DNA of 64,000 bases from Pictodentalium vernedei (GCA_031216915.1 CM062292.1:201707262-201771261), one strand, 5' to 3'. Positions 11,526-24,816 are shown, counted from the stretch's first letter. The notes: generated by a model not told the origin, from the letters alone. Program-made: numbers and translations.

Positions 11526-12519
11526 AAGTATTGTACAGTTTGTAAATTTTATGTTTAAGGCTCCAAAAAGTAAATCTATTTCTCCGGCCATTTTTTGTAA
11601 AATTGCATGTGGGCGGGTGTTTTTTAATTTTCTTTTTTCTTTTCGTAATTATGTCTTTGCCAACAAAAGTTCCTATTCTTGCTGATTCTTGGTTTGTTTT
11701 ATGCTTTAGTCCTCATAATCTACAGAATAGCATGGGTGCTGGTGTATTTTGTCCCTTCAGTGCAAGAAGGCTTTGCAATGCTAAAGCATTCTTGCACTCA
11801 AGGGACACATTTATCAATTTTATTAACTTGGGTAAAAATATCAGACATAAACCATTCAATTTTTATTCATTTATGCCCCTGAAAAATTTTTTCCGGGGGC
11901 ATATAGTGTTTGTCATTTCCGTCTGTCTGTCTGTCCATCCATCCATCTGTCTCTCCATCCGTCAGGAAGATTTTCATGTCCGCTCCATAACACTGAGATG
12001 CTTTGTTAGCTCCGCGTGACAAAGTCAGCAGAGCTTTTCTGATGTCGAGTTGTCTGTCGTCCGTCTGTCCGTCTGTCATTTGGCGTCAACATTTTGTTTG
12101 TCCAAGCCATAATTTCTTTACCACTGGATATTTTTTTACAAAACTTTTTAACAGTATGTGTTGTCACTAGGCAGTGTGCCATCAATCATAACAAGGTCTG
12201 TATCCATCAAGGTCAAGGTCACAGCTGACATGGTAAAGGCAACACTCAGGAAAATGTCAACATTTTGTTTGTCCGAGCCATAATTTCTTTACCATAAATA
12301 TGTATTGTCACTAGGCAGTGTGCCATCAATCATAATAAGGTCTGTAAAATTCGTCTGTCCACCCATCCGTGTTTACATTACGATACTTATGTGGCTTCGA
12401 TTTGGTAAAACAGGATACTTATGTGGCCAATTTCTTTTACATGGCTAGCCACATAAAAGGATTCAGCTGACCTTTTTAAAATGATCTGTTGGACATATCT
12501 AGTCTATTTAATTTTATAG

Positions 12520-12537
12520 CCCCCCCCCCCCCCCCCC
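12520..12537 (+). repeat. Poly(C) run
   Basis: About 18 consecutive C within element 5, followed by TCCTAAGTTGG. Confidence 0.9.
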
Positions 12538-12699
12538 TCCTAAGTTGGATTCAAAAATGGACATGGAGGACATGGAGGTCCATGTCCAAATCCAAATATT
12601 ATGTTGCTAATTATTCCAAATATTATGTGGCTAATTATTCCACTTTTCCACTGTTCTGAGCTACAGCATTGCTATCAGCTGCTTCTGGTTACATCTGAT

Positions 12700-12884
12700 A
12701 TAATTCCAATATATTCTGATTGTATAATGGTACATTTATTATGTTTTCAATTTTTGTCTAATAAAGCTAATGAGCATTCATTGAACAAGCTCAACAAACT
12801 TGTTCCAATGAGGGGCCATAAGCTATGTTTTTGAGACAAAAAATGATGATGTTGTCTGCTATCCGTGTTGTGTAAAGGGTTATC
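12700..12884 (+). repeat. piggyBac-type MITE, family A, right part
   Basis: Foldback core AAGCTCAACAAACTTGTTCC with AATGAGGGGCCATAAGC and a right end GTTGTGTAAAGGG-TTAT. The left terminus is not identifiable. Confidence 0.55.
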
Positions 12885-13267
12885 AGAATCAATCAGAGAT
12901 TGAGGATCAAATGTTACCCTGTATATGGCTGCCCCTGAAAGTAGTTGCCCTGGGCGGAGCCATCTTGGCCGAGAGGCCTCTTGTTGGATTTTGTTGATAC
13001 TTGGCATACATGTTGCTTATGGGGAGACGATAAGTCGCGAACAAAAATTGTGTTTGTTTGATGGAGGTCAAGGTTGCAAGGTCAAGGTCAACTGTCTGTC
13101 AGGAAGATTTTCGTGTTTGCTGCATAACTCTGAGATGCGTTGTTGGATTTTGTTGAAACATGGCATACATGTTGCTTATGGGGAGACGATGTGTTGCACA
13201 CAAAATGTTTTTTTGTTTGATGGAGGACAAGGTCACAGATCAAGGTCATTGCCACATCGGGGCATAG

Positions 13268-14889
<1,622 letters not shown>

Positions 14890-15180
14890 CTTTTGACTCT
14901 GCATGCTGCTGGTAGATATTCCTGTCCAGGACAGGATTTTTCTTGCCACTGAAATATGTATAATTTAGGCATGTTTAATCCAATTTCCATCCTGTAAATT
15001 GAATGGCTTTTTCTGCTGTGGCTTCACAGTAGCCATGACTAGATATGATGAAAAATATCTTAAAAATACTCAGCGGGTTAAGAGTTAAATTCCAGCATAC
15101 TGCTGGTAAACCTCTTGCCACCAGAATAAGTGTAATTTGGGCACTTTTAACTAAATATTCCTCGATAAATTTAATCAACA
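14890..15180 (+). repeat. piggyBac-type MITE, family E (right part) plus adjoining second fragment
   Basis: The segment CTGCTGGTAGATATTCCTG ... GAAATATGTATAATTTAGGCA ends at GGGTTAAGAG-TTAA (15085-15088). It is followed by a second partial copy with ACTGCTGGTAAACC and GTGTAATTTGGGCAC. Relatives are at 34736, 49820 and the right edge of the window. Confidence 0.5.
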
Positions 15181-15202
15181 TTTTGACCAGTAACTTTTTG
15201 AT

Positions 15203-15345
15203 TTAACCCTTTACCTAACAAATTGACTGTATCTGCCTTCGTAATTTACAAATTAAACAGACGAAACAAAAAAAAAATTCAACAAAACCACAACATGTGC
15301 CCCATCATTGGAAAAAGCTAAGTTAGAGAGTCCAACAGTTGCTTG
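15203..15345 (+). repeat. piggyBac-type MITE, family A, left half
   Basis: TTAA-CCCTTTACCTAACA start with the family's CATGTGCCCCATCATTGGA centre; the right half has been replaced by SINE-derived sequence. Confidence 0.6.
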
Positions 15346-15466
15346 TCACTCCTTGGTGATTCTGTCTGGGTACTCCGCCTTCCTCCACCCATAAAACTGT
15401 CCAAAATGTTATCACTCTTATTGTTGAAAGTGTCATTAAACTCCAGTAAATAAACAGACAAACAGT
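15346..15466 (+). repeat. SINE 3' fragment
   Basis: TCTGGGTACTCCGCCTTCC, CACCCATAAAACTGTC and a tail ATTAAACTCCAGTAAATAAA match the 3' half of the SINE at 6888-7252. Confidence 0.65.
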
Positions 15467-15928
15467 AGGATAAGAGTTAATATTATCTTGTACATCTTCA
15501 AAAACATAGCACTAGAATTTGTGCTTTTGTAGGTAAATGAGTAATCATGATTTTAACCTTTTTCACGCTGATGACAAAATAGAGTTCACATGGTACTGCT
15601 CAATTTATACAGAGACAAGCAGAGAGGTGACATTTTTTGTACATAGATGCCAGGAAATAGCCCTGTGGTGAGTAGCGTGTAAAGTTAGTTCCTACTGAAG
15701 CCTGCTTCCATTGCATCAAAGAGTATAAATTAACATGCTTGATGCTCCTGTTAGATTTTCTCGAGAGAAATATTCCTGAGGTGGGGGAATTATATAGGTA
15801 TATAGGAACACATGAAACGAAACTTTTAAAAATTATATATGCAATGGGAACTGCAATTTTAATAAATTAATAAACGTGGAGGGGCAATAAACTACAGTGA
15901 AATTGGTGGGGGGGGAACTAAATATTTT
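15467..15928. other. Unannotated intron sequence
   Basis: Nothing recognised. Confidence 0.5.
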
Positions 15929-16313
15929 AGTCCCCCTTGGGCTATCGTGAAGGGACTTATGGATTGCACTCCGTCCATCTGTCAGTCTGTTTGTCCTCCT
16001 GTCCTGTTATCTCTGAGGCACTTTGACTCTTTTGTTTCAAATTTTCGGCATTGATCAAAGATTATGTAAAATTAATGCACGTCAGGTTTGTCGGAAAAAT
16101 TCAAGAGGGCTGAGTGATGGCCATTTTTGTTAGAAATTGCGAGTTATTAGTTTTCTGCCTAGAACTTCTAAACAATATTTCCGATTTTAATAATTTTTCG
16201 TATGGAGGTGTAGCTGCATCAGATAAATAACGTACTACAGGTGTTTTCTTGCTCATAAATTATGCAAATTAGACAAACTTATTCTTTTTTTTGTGGCCAT
16301 ATTTGTATATATA

Positions 16314-17901
16314 CTACTCAAAGTTTGCTAAGCACCAACTATATCCAACTACCTGTTTTACGTTTTAGTTGAAATATTGTAATGAAAAGTGTATATATTT
16401 TTTATTTAATTATATCTTGAATGATTTAAAGAAAGAAAGTCAGATTTTATTTGTGTTTGACATTATTTTTTAGCTTTTGAATACGATAACCATGGAAAAT
16501 GGATATTATTGGTAAAAGAGGAAATTTTTCAATATGCCAAAAAGTTGACAGAGCAAACTGGTATGGGTTCAGTATCAAGAATGAGACTCATTATTGTAAA
16601 TTACAGCTTGACAACACCTTCTCATGCTCCCAATCTGGTTCCTGTGGTCCTTTCTGGGATGTTGTTCCATTCTTGGACCAGCATGGCACCAAGCTCCTGG
16701 ACACTTCTTGGCTGAACTGGACGGGCTGAAATTGCAAGATGCAACTCATTCCAGACATGTTCGATTGGATTGAGGTCAGGGGATCTTGCTGGCCAGTCCA
16801 TACCCTCAATCCCCTCCCTCTGTCGGGACTCCCTCGACAGCATGGGCAGGCGTTATCATCCATCAGAATGAATCTATCACCCACTGCACCTGCAAGCAAT
16901 CTGATGTGGACATCCAGGATCTCATCAATATACCGTTGTGCAGTAAATGTACCATGTTCAAGGACACAGAGCTCTGTACATCCACCTCAGTTGATGCCGC
17001 CCCAGACCATCATTGACCCTCCACCATAGCGGTCATGCTGAGCAATGTTGGCTACATAGAATCGCTCTCCTGGTCTTCTCCATACCCTAGAATGCCTATA
17101 TGTGTTGTCTAGGCAAAACCTTGACTCATCTGTAAAAAGGACAGGTCGCCAATCTTCTCTGGTCCATCCAATGTGGTCCATGGCCCATTCATATCGTACC
17201 TGGTGGTGGTTCTGGGACAGCGGAATGTGAATACATGGTCTTCTTGATCGGAGACCACCTTCGTTCAACCTTGCCTGGATAGTCTGCTTTGAAACATTTA
17301 CCCCGGATACATTCTGAAGGTCACTGCGAAGCTGGGTTGCTGTGACAAAGCGTTTCCTACATGCCTGAATGATCAAAAACCAGTCTTCAGTTGCCCTGTC
17401 TCTGCCACCACCATGCTGTCTTACTGGTGTGCCATATTGCTGAAATCTTGTCCAGGCTCTGGTGATCACTGTATGGTGCACACCAAGGGCTTCACCAACC
17501 TGACACTGGATAGCCCCTTACTCCACCATCCCTACAGCCTGCCACATTTCTGCTTCAGACAAATGTCTTCTTACATTTGCATTTGTCATTTTCAATCATA
17601 AAATCACAAGGGTTTGTGTTGAAATGAATACCCTACACATGTCATGTACATGTAGACAGTACACGAAAACATCATCAAAATCAAGGGGTGCATGCTTTCC
17701 ATGACTGTCAGGAAAAGTCTACCTGTCAAGAAAGCTAATATAAACACTGGTGACCATCTCAATACATTCCTCAATCATATCCACCAAAAATATCGCAAAT
17801 ATGTCACAAGCAAATTTCACAATGATGTGTCAGATATTTGGTGCTTAGCAAATTTTCACAATGATGTGTCAAATATTTGGTGCTTAGCAAACTTTGAGTA
17901 G
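16314..17901 (-). mobile_element. Tc1/mariner-type transposon
   Basis: The 1588-bp element has terminal inverted repeats of at least 24 bp (CTACTCAAAGTTTGCTAAGC at the left, its exact complement at the right) and is flanked by TA on both sides, the Tc1/mariner target. The transposase reads on the minus strand. The right end has an extra 42-bp direct duplication (about 17813-17892) that includes the inner TIR. Flanks are two units of element 15, so it inserted into that tandem repeat. Confidence 0.92.
16591..17595 (-). pseudogene. Tc1-like transposase, broken
   Basis: The frame starting at 17589 (MTNANVRRHLSEAE) meets a stop after about 25 residues. It is open again from 17481 through the helix-turn-helix region, the Tc1 motif WRPVLFTDESRFCL (first catalytic Asp) and VWGGI, then stops at about 16990. 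The next part holds RFILMDDNA (second Asp); a frameshift leads to the frame with WPARSPDLNPIEHVWNEL (Glu). All three acidic residues of the DDE triad are therefore present, but two stops and one frameshift abolish the product. It would have cut and pasted the element through its TIRs. Length is normal for Tc1 transposases (about 340 residues). Confidence 0.9.
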
Positions 17902-18190
17902 TATATTATGTTGGTATGTCCTGTTACCACCTGTATCTCAGAGACGCTTTGACGCTTTTGTTTCAAATTTTCAGCAATGATCAGACATTATATAAAATTG
18001 ATGCATGTCAATTTTTTTTTTAAATTCAAAATGGCCGACTGGTGGCCATTTTTGTTGGAAATTGTGTGTAATTAGTTTTCTGCCTACAACTTGTAAACAA
18101 CATTCCAGATTTCAATATTTTTTTATATGGACGTGTAGCAGCATAAGATAAATAACATCATACTGGTTTTTTTCTCATGCAAAAAGTAAG

Positions 18191-18545
18191 CAAATTAAAT
18201 GGACTTAATAGTGATTAACCGATGTTCGGCATTCGCATCTGACATCGGCCGATATTAAGCCATAAGTTGACCAACATTAGAAGTGTTTGAACATTGGTTT
18301 GTGCCGATGGTTAAATGGAACACCATTTGCAAAGGGAATCCGTGTTACTATTTTGTCCCCTGAGTTCCAATGTGTTCTATGTGCCTAGAACACATTGGAA
18401 CTCGGGGTACGGTTTTCGGCTATCGTTAGCGATTCAAATTGTAATTGCATTGCACGATTTGTAGAAAATTCCAGTGAAATTTCGCTTTGATGTAAAAATA
18501 GTCTGTCAACAATTTCCGTTGCGCACATCCATGCGGAACAGATTT
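18191..18545. repeat. Spacer with a perfect hairpin
   Basis: Arms 18357-18379 and 18386-18407 (GAGTTCCAATGTGTTCTA and its complement) form a near-perfect 22-bp hairpin with a 6-bp loop. The rest, with repeated ATGTTCGGCATT- and CATCGGCCGAT-like words, is unassigned. Confidence 0.6.
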
Positions 18546-18804
18546 CTTATCAACCTACCTTACAATTGTTTACTACAGGCTTGCACTACAATGGAAGACC
18601 CTAACTCAGAAAATATACTCTCTATTTTGATCTTTTCCAAGAGATTTGGAAAAGAAAAGTGGTGCAAAAGCACCAAGAAAAAATAAGCCAAAACTGGGTT
18701 GAGCGCCATCGGCGCACACCCAGTAGGGGACGCTCTTCTCTTAGTACAATTCCATGACTTCCAGAAACCAGTGCGCAAAGCAGTCACCAATGAATCATTC
18801 TTTT
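18546..18804 (+). repeat. DIRS copy 1 left inverted terminal repeat
   Basis: Starts CTTATCAACCTACCTTACAA and runs to CCAATGAATCATTCTTTT. The reverse complement is at 24817-25070 with minor differences, for example an extra TAA in ACCTTACAATTG. Confidence 0.92.
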
Positions 18805-19060
18805 TTCTTCCGCTGTCCAAGGTGGACGTGCGGCCATTTGTATTACAAAACAGTGATAATTCAACTCGTCGATAATGGTTTCCTGTGACTGGAATTATGG
18901 ATCTGAGGATCGTATAATAACAGGACTGTGTTTTATATATTCTCGTTATTATTTTCAACCACATTTTCATTGTATTTTATATATTTTACATGTCGTGTGT
19001 GACGTTCACGTACCATGCGGTTCGTACATAAAATTTTCCAGTTGATAAATTTTATTATTA

Positions 19061-20740
19061 TTGGAGTTAGGTGTCAATGGGGGACTGTATGGACAGGATT
19101 TCTCCACTCTGTTGAGTGCAGAATTTCTGTTTTTTAGGTCCCTGTCTTCTGCCTGGGTTCATTTGTGTTCCCGCCGGTACTTATTCTGCCACCTTTCTTT
19201 CGTAGTTGGGGGTGTTCTTCTACTGTACATATCTGTTGAGATCACCTTTTTCTTCTGCAGCTCTCACCTCTGTTATGTCCAGTGCAGTTCGTTTAGGGCA
19301 ATGCCTTTTGCCCTCACTTTGGTGCATTCCCATGGCCGTTCCTTCCGCACCCATGGGGGGGGGGGGGGGGAACGCTGTCGTTTTGGGGGCTCCCGACACG
19401 ACCATGTCTGGTGAGAGTTATACCCCCTCCATGGGGGGTGTGGGGGGGTGCAGTTCCTCCCACTCCTGCAGGGGGGGGGGGATGCTGTCGTTTTGGGGCC
19501 TCCTGACACCACGTCTGGTGAGAGTTATACCCCCTTCATGGGGGATGTGCAGTTTTTTAACCATGGTGGATACTGCAGTAGCTGTTGAGTTGTCTGTTGA
19601 AGAAATGCCTGGTTCCGGGACTATGGTCCCTCTCCAGTCGACCTCTGAGGCTGTCACTAGGGTTGTGACTCTTCCTTTGGAGGCTGAGCTCGGTTGTTCT
19701 CTTCTCTTTTCCGCCAGTTTCAACAACTCCCGTCATATCTGCTGCTACTGCTGTTCCGTCTACAATGTCATCGGTCACCATTCCAGCTGGCCTCGGCTTA
19801 TCCCTGCAGGGGTCTGCAGCGATGTCTGTAGTGTGGATGTAGGGTATCGGCTTCAGCCTTCCCTGACTTCAGCTCGGCGAAGTCGGAAGTGGCTGCCGAC
19901 CGAACTCCCTGCTGTGGCCTCTTCTCCATTGAACACAGCAGTTTTATCTCTGCAGCAGTCTGCAGAGGTGTCTGGTAGTGTAGACTTGGGGTTTAGGCCT
20001 CAGCCTTCCCTGACTTCAACTCGGGGAAGTCGGAAGTGGCTGCCGACCGAACCCTCTGCTGTGTCTTCTTAGTCGATGAGCACAGCAGTTTTATCCCTGC
20101 TGGGGTCTGCAGAGGTGTCTGGTAGTGTAGATGTGGGGTATCGGCCTCAGCCTTCCCTGACTTCAACTTGGCGAAGTCGGAAGGGATTGCCGGCTGAACC
20201 CTCTACTGTGGTCTCTCAACCGTCGAGTACCGCAGTTTTTCTCATTGGATTCGGATGTTCATGGTGGGGTCACCATGAGCTCCGTAGCGTTTCTGTCCCA
20301 TGGCCAGTTTTGCAGGACCAACACTTTTTGTGCAGCCTGGACCTTCTGTCCCGCAGAGGTCCGCAGCGACTCTCCTGAGTTTCTGCTCTGTAGATCCTCG
20401 GGGTACGTCATACCCCAATACACATCAGCCTTCAGTTGTTTTGGCTGCAACCCGTCACCCCGCGTCGGGTGTATTTGAGGATCATGACCCTTCGCTGGTT
20501 AAATGGGTCAGGAGTGAAGCCACTTTGTCGGTTTGTTCCCATGTCGAAGCGGCCGACACAGTCAGTGAGCTTATATTATGGAGGTCCTCTCCTCGCTCAC
20601 TTAGGTTCTGTCCAAGAGCCTTTTCTGTTGCTTCCAGCGAGGCTACAAGTGTTTTCCGGGCGGCGCCGCCTCCCAGGATTGGAAACAGGCTGCTTTCTGA
20701 TCTCCTTGGTGTGCCTACACCATGGTAGGCATCGGCTGGT
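19061..20740 (+). other. DIRS copy 1 5' region with variable repeats
   Basis: G-rich units of about 105 bp (GGTGAGAGTTATACCCCCT...) occur around 19370-19560. Three units of ~140 bp (CGGCCTCAGCCTTCCCTGAC, then GGCGAAGTCGGAAGTGG) lie at 19838, 19978 and 20120; copy 2 has only two of the latter. Long frames here (up to 288 codons) have no recognised domain and are probably leader or gag-upstream sequence. Confidence 0.6.
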
Positions 20741-21640
20741 TTGCCCATGATGGGCTATGAGTCTTCTGACTCAGGGGATGAGTCTGACATACCTGACGTC
20801 GAGAGCCAACAGTCTTCTGACTTGGGGGAAGCTCTTGAATTTGTGTTTGGGTTCCTTCCAGATCTCAAACCATCAAACCAGCCGACAGTGTCAGCCCGGC
20901 CGCAATCATCTGTCACGCGCCTAAAACCTGTGGAGCAACATGCTTCTGGACGCCTTCGACCGTGCCGGTCGGTACAGGTGGTTGAAGCATTTACAGATTT
21001 GGACTCTAAGCTGAGTTCCAAGGCTATGAAGATGTCGTTCTTCATCAGGGTTGACACTTTTTTGCCTCCGGTGCATTATCATTCCTATGATTCCGCCATT
21101 CCGTCAGTCTGCCAGACTTTGACGGTCAGGACTCCAACTCCCAAGCTGGTCGTTTTTCTTATGGAGACTCGGGAGTCTGTGTTGGGCTTATCGTGAGAGA
21201 TGCTGGAATGCTTTCTCTCTCCGATCACGTCGTCTCTGCTTTGCTGCTTATCTGCCCCCAGATAAGTTTGACGATGTACAGGCTCTTTTGTGTGTGCTGT
21301 CCAAAGTGCTCATGCATCTTCTCGCATGCATGCCTGTAACACGGCTAACTTGGAATTGGTTCGCAGGGACGCTGTGCTGGACACAAGCCGTTCCCTTCTT
21401 GAAGGGCAGTGTGCTGCTTCGTCGACGGGTCCGCAACTATTCCATGGTTCTGTGGCGATGGTCCAGGATGACTCCCTATGTCATTCCATAGATCAGCTGC
21501 TGCTTCGTCAGCTTGATCAGCCTTCTGTTGGAGGTAGGGACCGTCCAATGCCTAACAAGTACCCTTCTGCTTCCTCTGCAAAGCCAAGGGCTGATCCTCC
21601 TGCTGTCGCTTCTGCTTACTCACAGGATAAGGGTAGGCAT
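20741..21640 (+). pseudogene. DIRS copy 1 gag-like ORF, broken
   Basis: Open for about 150 codons with YESSDSGDESDIPDVESQQS, DLKPSNQ and FFIRVDTFLPP, then shifted and interrupted. It aligns with the 375-codon frame of copy 2 (43924-45051). DIRS elements carry a gag-like protein at this position. No zinc knuckle was seen. Confidence 0.65.
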
Positions 21641-21659
21641 CGGCAATAGTCACCTCGAT

Positions 21660-23200
21660 TTGTCCCAGGTTGAGGCATCCAACTCAGTCGAGAGTGCCTC
21701 TTCCAACACAGGTTCCTTTCAATGTTACATGTTGGGAACTTTTGATCATGGCGATAGGCAATCATTGGGCAAAGGGGGCGATCGAGGTCACCTGGAACAT
21801 TCATTCATTGGGATTTTATTCCCGCCTGTTCTTGGTGCCGAAGAAGGACGGCTGACTCCGACAGGTTATCGATCTGTGTATTCTGACCCAGCCTATGATT
21901 GCTCCTAAGTCCAGCATGGAGGCTTTCAGGTCGGTTCACTGCTCCATTCATCTGGGAGTTTTCCAGTTCAAGGCCATGCCCTTCTGCCTCAACTTGGATC
22001 CTTAGGCCTTCACCTGCCTGATGTCGCATGTGTTAGTCTTACATCACACACAGTCCAGGGTGTCTTCTTTGGCATATCTAGTTGATATCAGAGGCATTCT
22101 AATGCTGCCTTTCTGGAGTCGGATGTCGACACACTGTTGAGCCTGCTCATGGCACTAGGGTTCAGAGTCAACTAGGAGAAGTCGGACCTGGTCCCTTCTC
22201 CATCGTTTTGTCATCTAGGGATGGGCTTCCATACAGTGGCAGTTTCCCGGGCAAGGGTTGTGATTTTCTCAGCCTTTGCCCTGACTCTGTCCCAGTCCAT
22301 GTCTGCAACAGCTCGGAGTCTTCCCCCTCTGCTCGGTCTCTGCGGTTCGGTGATGGATCTTATTCCTCTAGGTCGGCTGCATGTCAGACCTCTCCAACAC
22401 TTTCTGCTCAGTCGTTGGAGGCCGAATGTCGATCCTCTGGATCTGGTGCTTCAGTTACCGGAGTCTCTTCCTAGTCACCGTCTCCCCTGACAGATGTTCA
22501 GTGGATTATGCAGGGAGTTCAGTTGGACTTCCCCACGTCCGACCGTGTTCTGACGGCAGTCGCCAGCGATCTCGGATGGGGTGTGATGTTGGATCATCTA
22601 GGTCTTTCCCTTCATGGGTCATGGGACCAGGATCAAACAGCTCTTCCTGTCAACCAGAAGGAGCTTGCTCTTCTTCTGAGTTTCCGGCAATGGATCCCCC
22701 ACCTTTTGAATTGTCATGTCCTTCTGTTGTGTTCGACAATCCTACAGTGGATGCTTACATTCAGAACCAGGGCGGCACACACTATGTTCCCATGTACAAA
22801 TTGGTTCGGGATCTTCCACTCCTCCCTCAGGATGTCAACACCGGAGTGGTGGTTTTGTCACATTTCCGGTCATCTGAACGTCCTAGCCGATTAGCCAGGA
22901 GCATCCACTCGGTGGGAAAGAACCTGCCCCGTCCCAACGGGGCAGGTTCTTTTCCACCGAGTGGATGCTCCACATGGCGGTGTTCCAGTCGCTTTGCGAT
23001 CTCTGGGATCCCCACATCGATCTCTTTGCGACTTGTTGGAACCATCAGGTGGACACTTTCGTGTCCCCGTGTCCAGATGCTTTGGCTTTCACCATGGACT
23101 CTCTGTCCCTCCTTTGGAACGGTCTTGTGGGCTACACCTTCCTGCCAGTTCCAATTCTGCCTCAGGTTCTAGCCAAGATACAAACCTGCAGTTGTCAAAT
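21660..23200 (+). pseudogene. DIRS copy 1 reverse transcriptase/RNase H, inactivated
   Basis: Recognisable pieces in shifting frames are FYSRLFLVPKKDG, FQFKAMPF-like sequence at 21960, AYLVDI at about 22070, RNase H VLTAVASDLGWGVML at about 22545, and the DLFATCWNHQVDTFVSPCPD connection region at about 23010. Relative to copy 2, ~97 bp carrying the DLRDAYFHIP motif (first catalytic Asp) is missing near 21955. The catalytic YLDD reads YLVD, and the RNase H Asp in TADAS is Ala. It cannot be active. Confidence 0.85.
22898..22971. repeat. 74-bp perfect-type palindrome inside DIRS copy 1
   Basis: GGAGCATCCACTCGGTGGGA ... and its complement ending GAGTGGATGCTCC form ~35-bp arms around CGTCCCAACG. 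Copy 2 has only one arm at the equivalent place (about 46775-46800), so this is a local inverted duplication. Confidence 0.9.
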
Positions 23201-23399
23201 CATTTCGATCGCATCCCTGTCGCCTCAGTGGGTGTGGATTAATCTGCTCCGCTCTCTGTTGGCAGCGGTTCTGGCACGTCTCCCTCTACGTCATGACCTT
23301 CTTTGCCAAGGTCGCCTGAGGAGGGTTCACGTCGACCTGACTTCATGGTGCCTTCATTGTGCCTTCGCGCATATCTTTTGTCAGGTCCTGTCTCCTCCA

Positions 23400-24400
23400 T
23401 AATGGTTTTTTCGAGACGAGCAGTGGAGTTGCTTTTCTTCTTCAAAGAGGCACTCCACTGGTTTAGCCTATGCGGCTAAGTGGAAGATCTTCTGTCGATG
23501 GTGTGCGGATGACTCTGTTAATTCTGTCACTCCTTCGATCACACAGATTGCGGAGTTTCTGGTATATGTTTGATTCTGGGGGTCTCCAGCCTGTTACCAT
23601 CAAAGGGTACAGGTCCATGCTTCAGAGACCTTTCTGTATGTGGGACAGCGTCGTATCGGCACTACTCCATGCCTCTCCAAGCTTGTTTGGCTGTTTTCCT
23701 TGAAAAGGCCTAGGACTTTGCAGCTTACCCCAAGATGGAATCTTTCTTGGGTGCTGCTCTGCTTGGGGGGGGGGGGGGGGGGGGCACCTTTCGAGCCTTT
23801 ATCTCAGGTGGATATGCGTTTTCTCACATACAAGATGGCTTTTCTGATAGTTATTGCCTCAGCCAGATGGGTTAGTGAGCTTCACGCCATCTCGGTTGAC
23901 CCGGCCTTTTTCTGGAGCTCTCCAAGCAGTGTTATGTTTACCAGTGATTGGTCCTTTCTAGCCAAGAATCAGATACCAGAAACTACTCCACCTCCTATCT
24001 GTATCAGAACTCTTCCTTCTGTTGAGGGTAAACACCCTTTGCTCTGTCCGGTTCGTGCTATTCGCTTTTAGCTCAATCGGACGCTGTTCATTAGGAAGGG
24101 TAGGAATGATTTTCTGTCTCTTATTCCTGGTCGACAGAACATCTCTTCCATCAATCCATTTCTCGCTGGATTTGTCTTGCTATTCGTGCAGCTTCTGCTC
24201 GACTAGCAACTGGCGATTGTATTACCAATCGTATTTCTGCCACGAGGTGCGTGCATTGTCTATCTCTTGGGGCTTATACTAGCTCCGTCATGTTGTCGGA
24301 TGTTATGCTGGCAGCCTTCTGGAGAAATGCTACTTTCTCCACTTATCTGTGACAGTTGCAGGAGCAGGCAGAGGACCTTTGTACTACAGGCCCTCTTTCT
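23400..24400 (+). pseudogene. DIRS copy 1 tyrosine recombinase, inactivated
   Basis: Box I reads SARWVSELHAIS at 23859-23894; the catalytic Arg normally precedes VSEL but here is Trp (TGG, 23868-23870), a likely CGG-to-TGG change. CPVRAIRF lies at about 24050. The H-x-x-R motif (HEVR, 24241-24252) and the terminal AAFWRNATFSTYL with the nucleophile Tyr (24344-24346) are present but in a different frame, followed by a stop. A poly(G) run (about 23767-23784) lies upstream. Confidence 0.85.
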
Positions 24401-24649
24401 TCTGCTCAGGCTGTTGTCTACCCCGGCCATCTGGCTTCTTACGAGGTCAGTCCCATCTCTGTGCTGTTACTGCCCTTTCTGTCTGTACGTCGCACATAAC
24501 CAAACACCTCATCTCTCATTGTCTTTTACTAATGTTTGTGATGCTATAGTTTTATAGGCCTAGGGACCTCTTCCTCTGTCCATGGTTCCAGTGCAATTGT
24601 GTTATGTGTGAGTTGGTCATGTGATTCCCTCCATCCTATTGTCTATTCA

Positions 24650-24740
24650 GCCTGTAGTAAACAATTGTAAGGTAGGTTGATAAGAAATTTAAATTTTATA
24701 GTAAATTTTCTTTCTTATTATACCTACTGCAATTGTTTAC
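24650..24740. repeat. DIRS copy 1 internal complementary region
   Basis: 24650-24684 is the exact complement of the first 35 bp of the element (including its private TAA). It is followed directly by the complement of the right end, with two mismatches. This is the circle-junction template known from DIRS-1. Confidence 0.93.
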
Positions 24741-24816
24741 ATGGAGGCCCTCCCATCTTATTCGTGTAAGAATCCTTCCTCCCCACGGATCATATAACTC
24801 CTATGTTGGCGGACTC

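Larger units (their letters stand above)
12008..12985 (+). mobile_element. HINE/pearl-like element 5 nested in element 4
   Basis: Starts AGCTCCGCGTGAC...GCAGAGCT with a GTCTGTCGTCCGTCTGTCCG microsatellite. Two ~170-bp units begin GTCAACATTTTGTTTGTCC (12086 and 12256). It ends with the inverted arm GGGCGGAGCC and hairpin GGCCGAGAGGCC, then TCTTGTT. The surrounding unit of element 4 resumes as GGATTTTGTTG, which is continuous in the undisturbed unit at 13130. A poly(C) run and a MITE-A fragment lie inside. Confidence 0.68.
15929..18190 (+). mobile_element. HINE/pearl-like element 15, split by a Tc1 transposon
   Basis: The 5' hairpin AGTCCCCCTT...GAAGGGACT is followed by CCGTCCATCTGTCAGTCTG. 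Two units of about 335-340 bp (starting near 16009 and 17933) share TTTGTTTCAAATTTTC, TGGCCATTTTTGTTRGAAAT and TTAGTTTTCTGCCTA. The Tc1 element 16314-17901 is inserted between them. The 3' terminus is not identified. A third, degraded unit fragment lies at 25150-25255 beyond the DIRS element. Confidence 0.55.

Noticed and set aside
16739-17029. Plus-strand frames opposite the Tc1 transposase
   Set aside because: Shadow frames; the transposase motifs are on the minus strand.
19206-20072. 288-codon open frame as a host gene
   Set aside because: It lies within the DIRS 5' region, is low in complexity, spans repeated units and is not preserved as a frame in copy 2.
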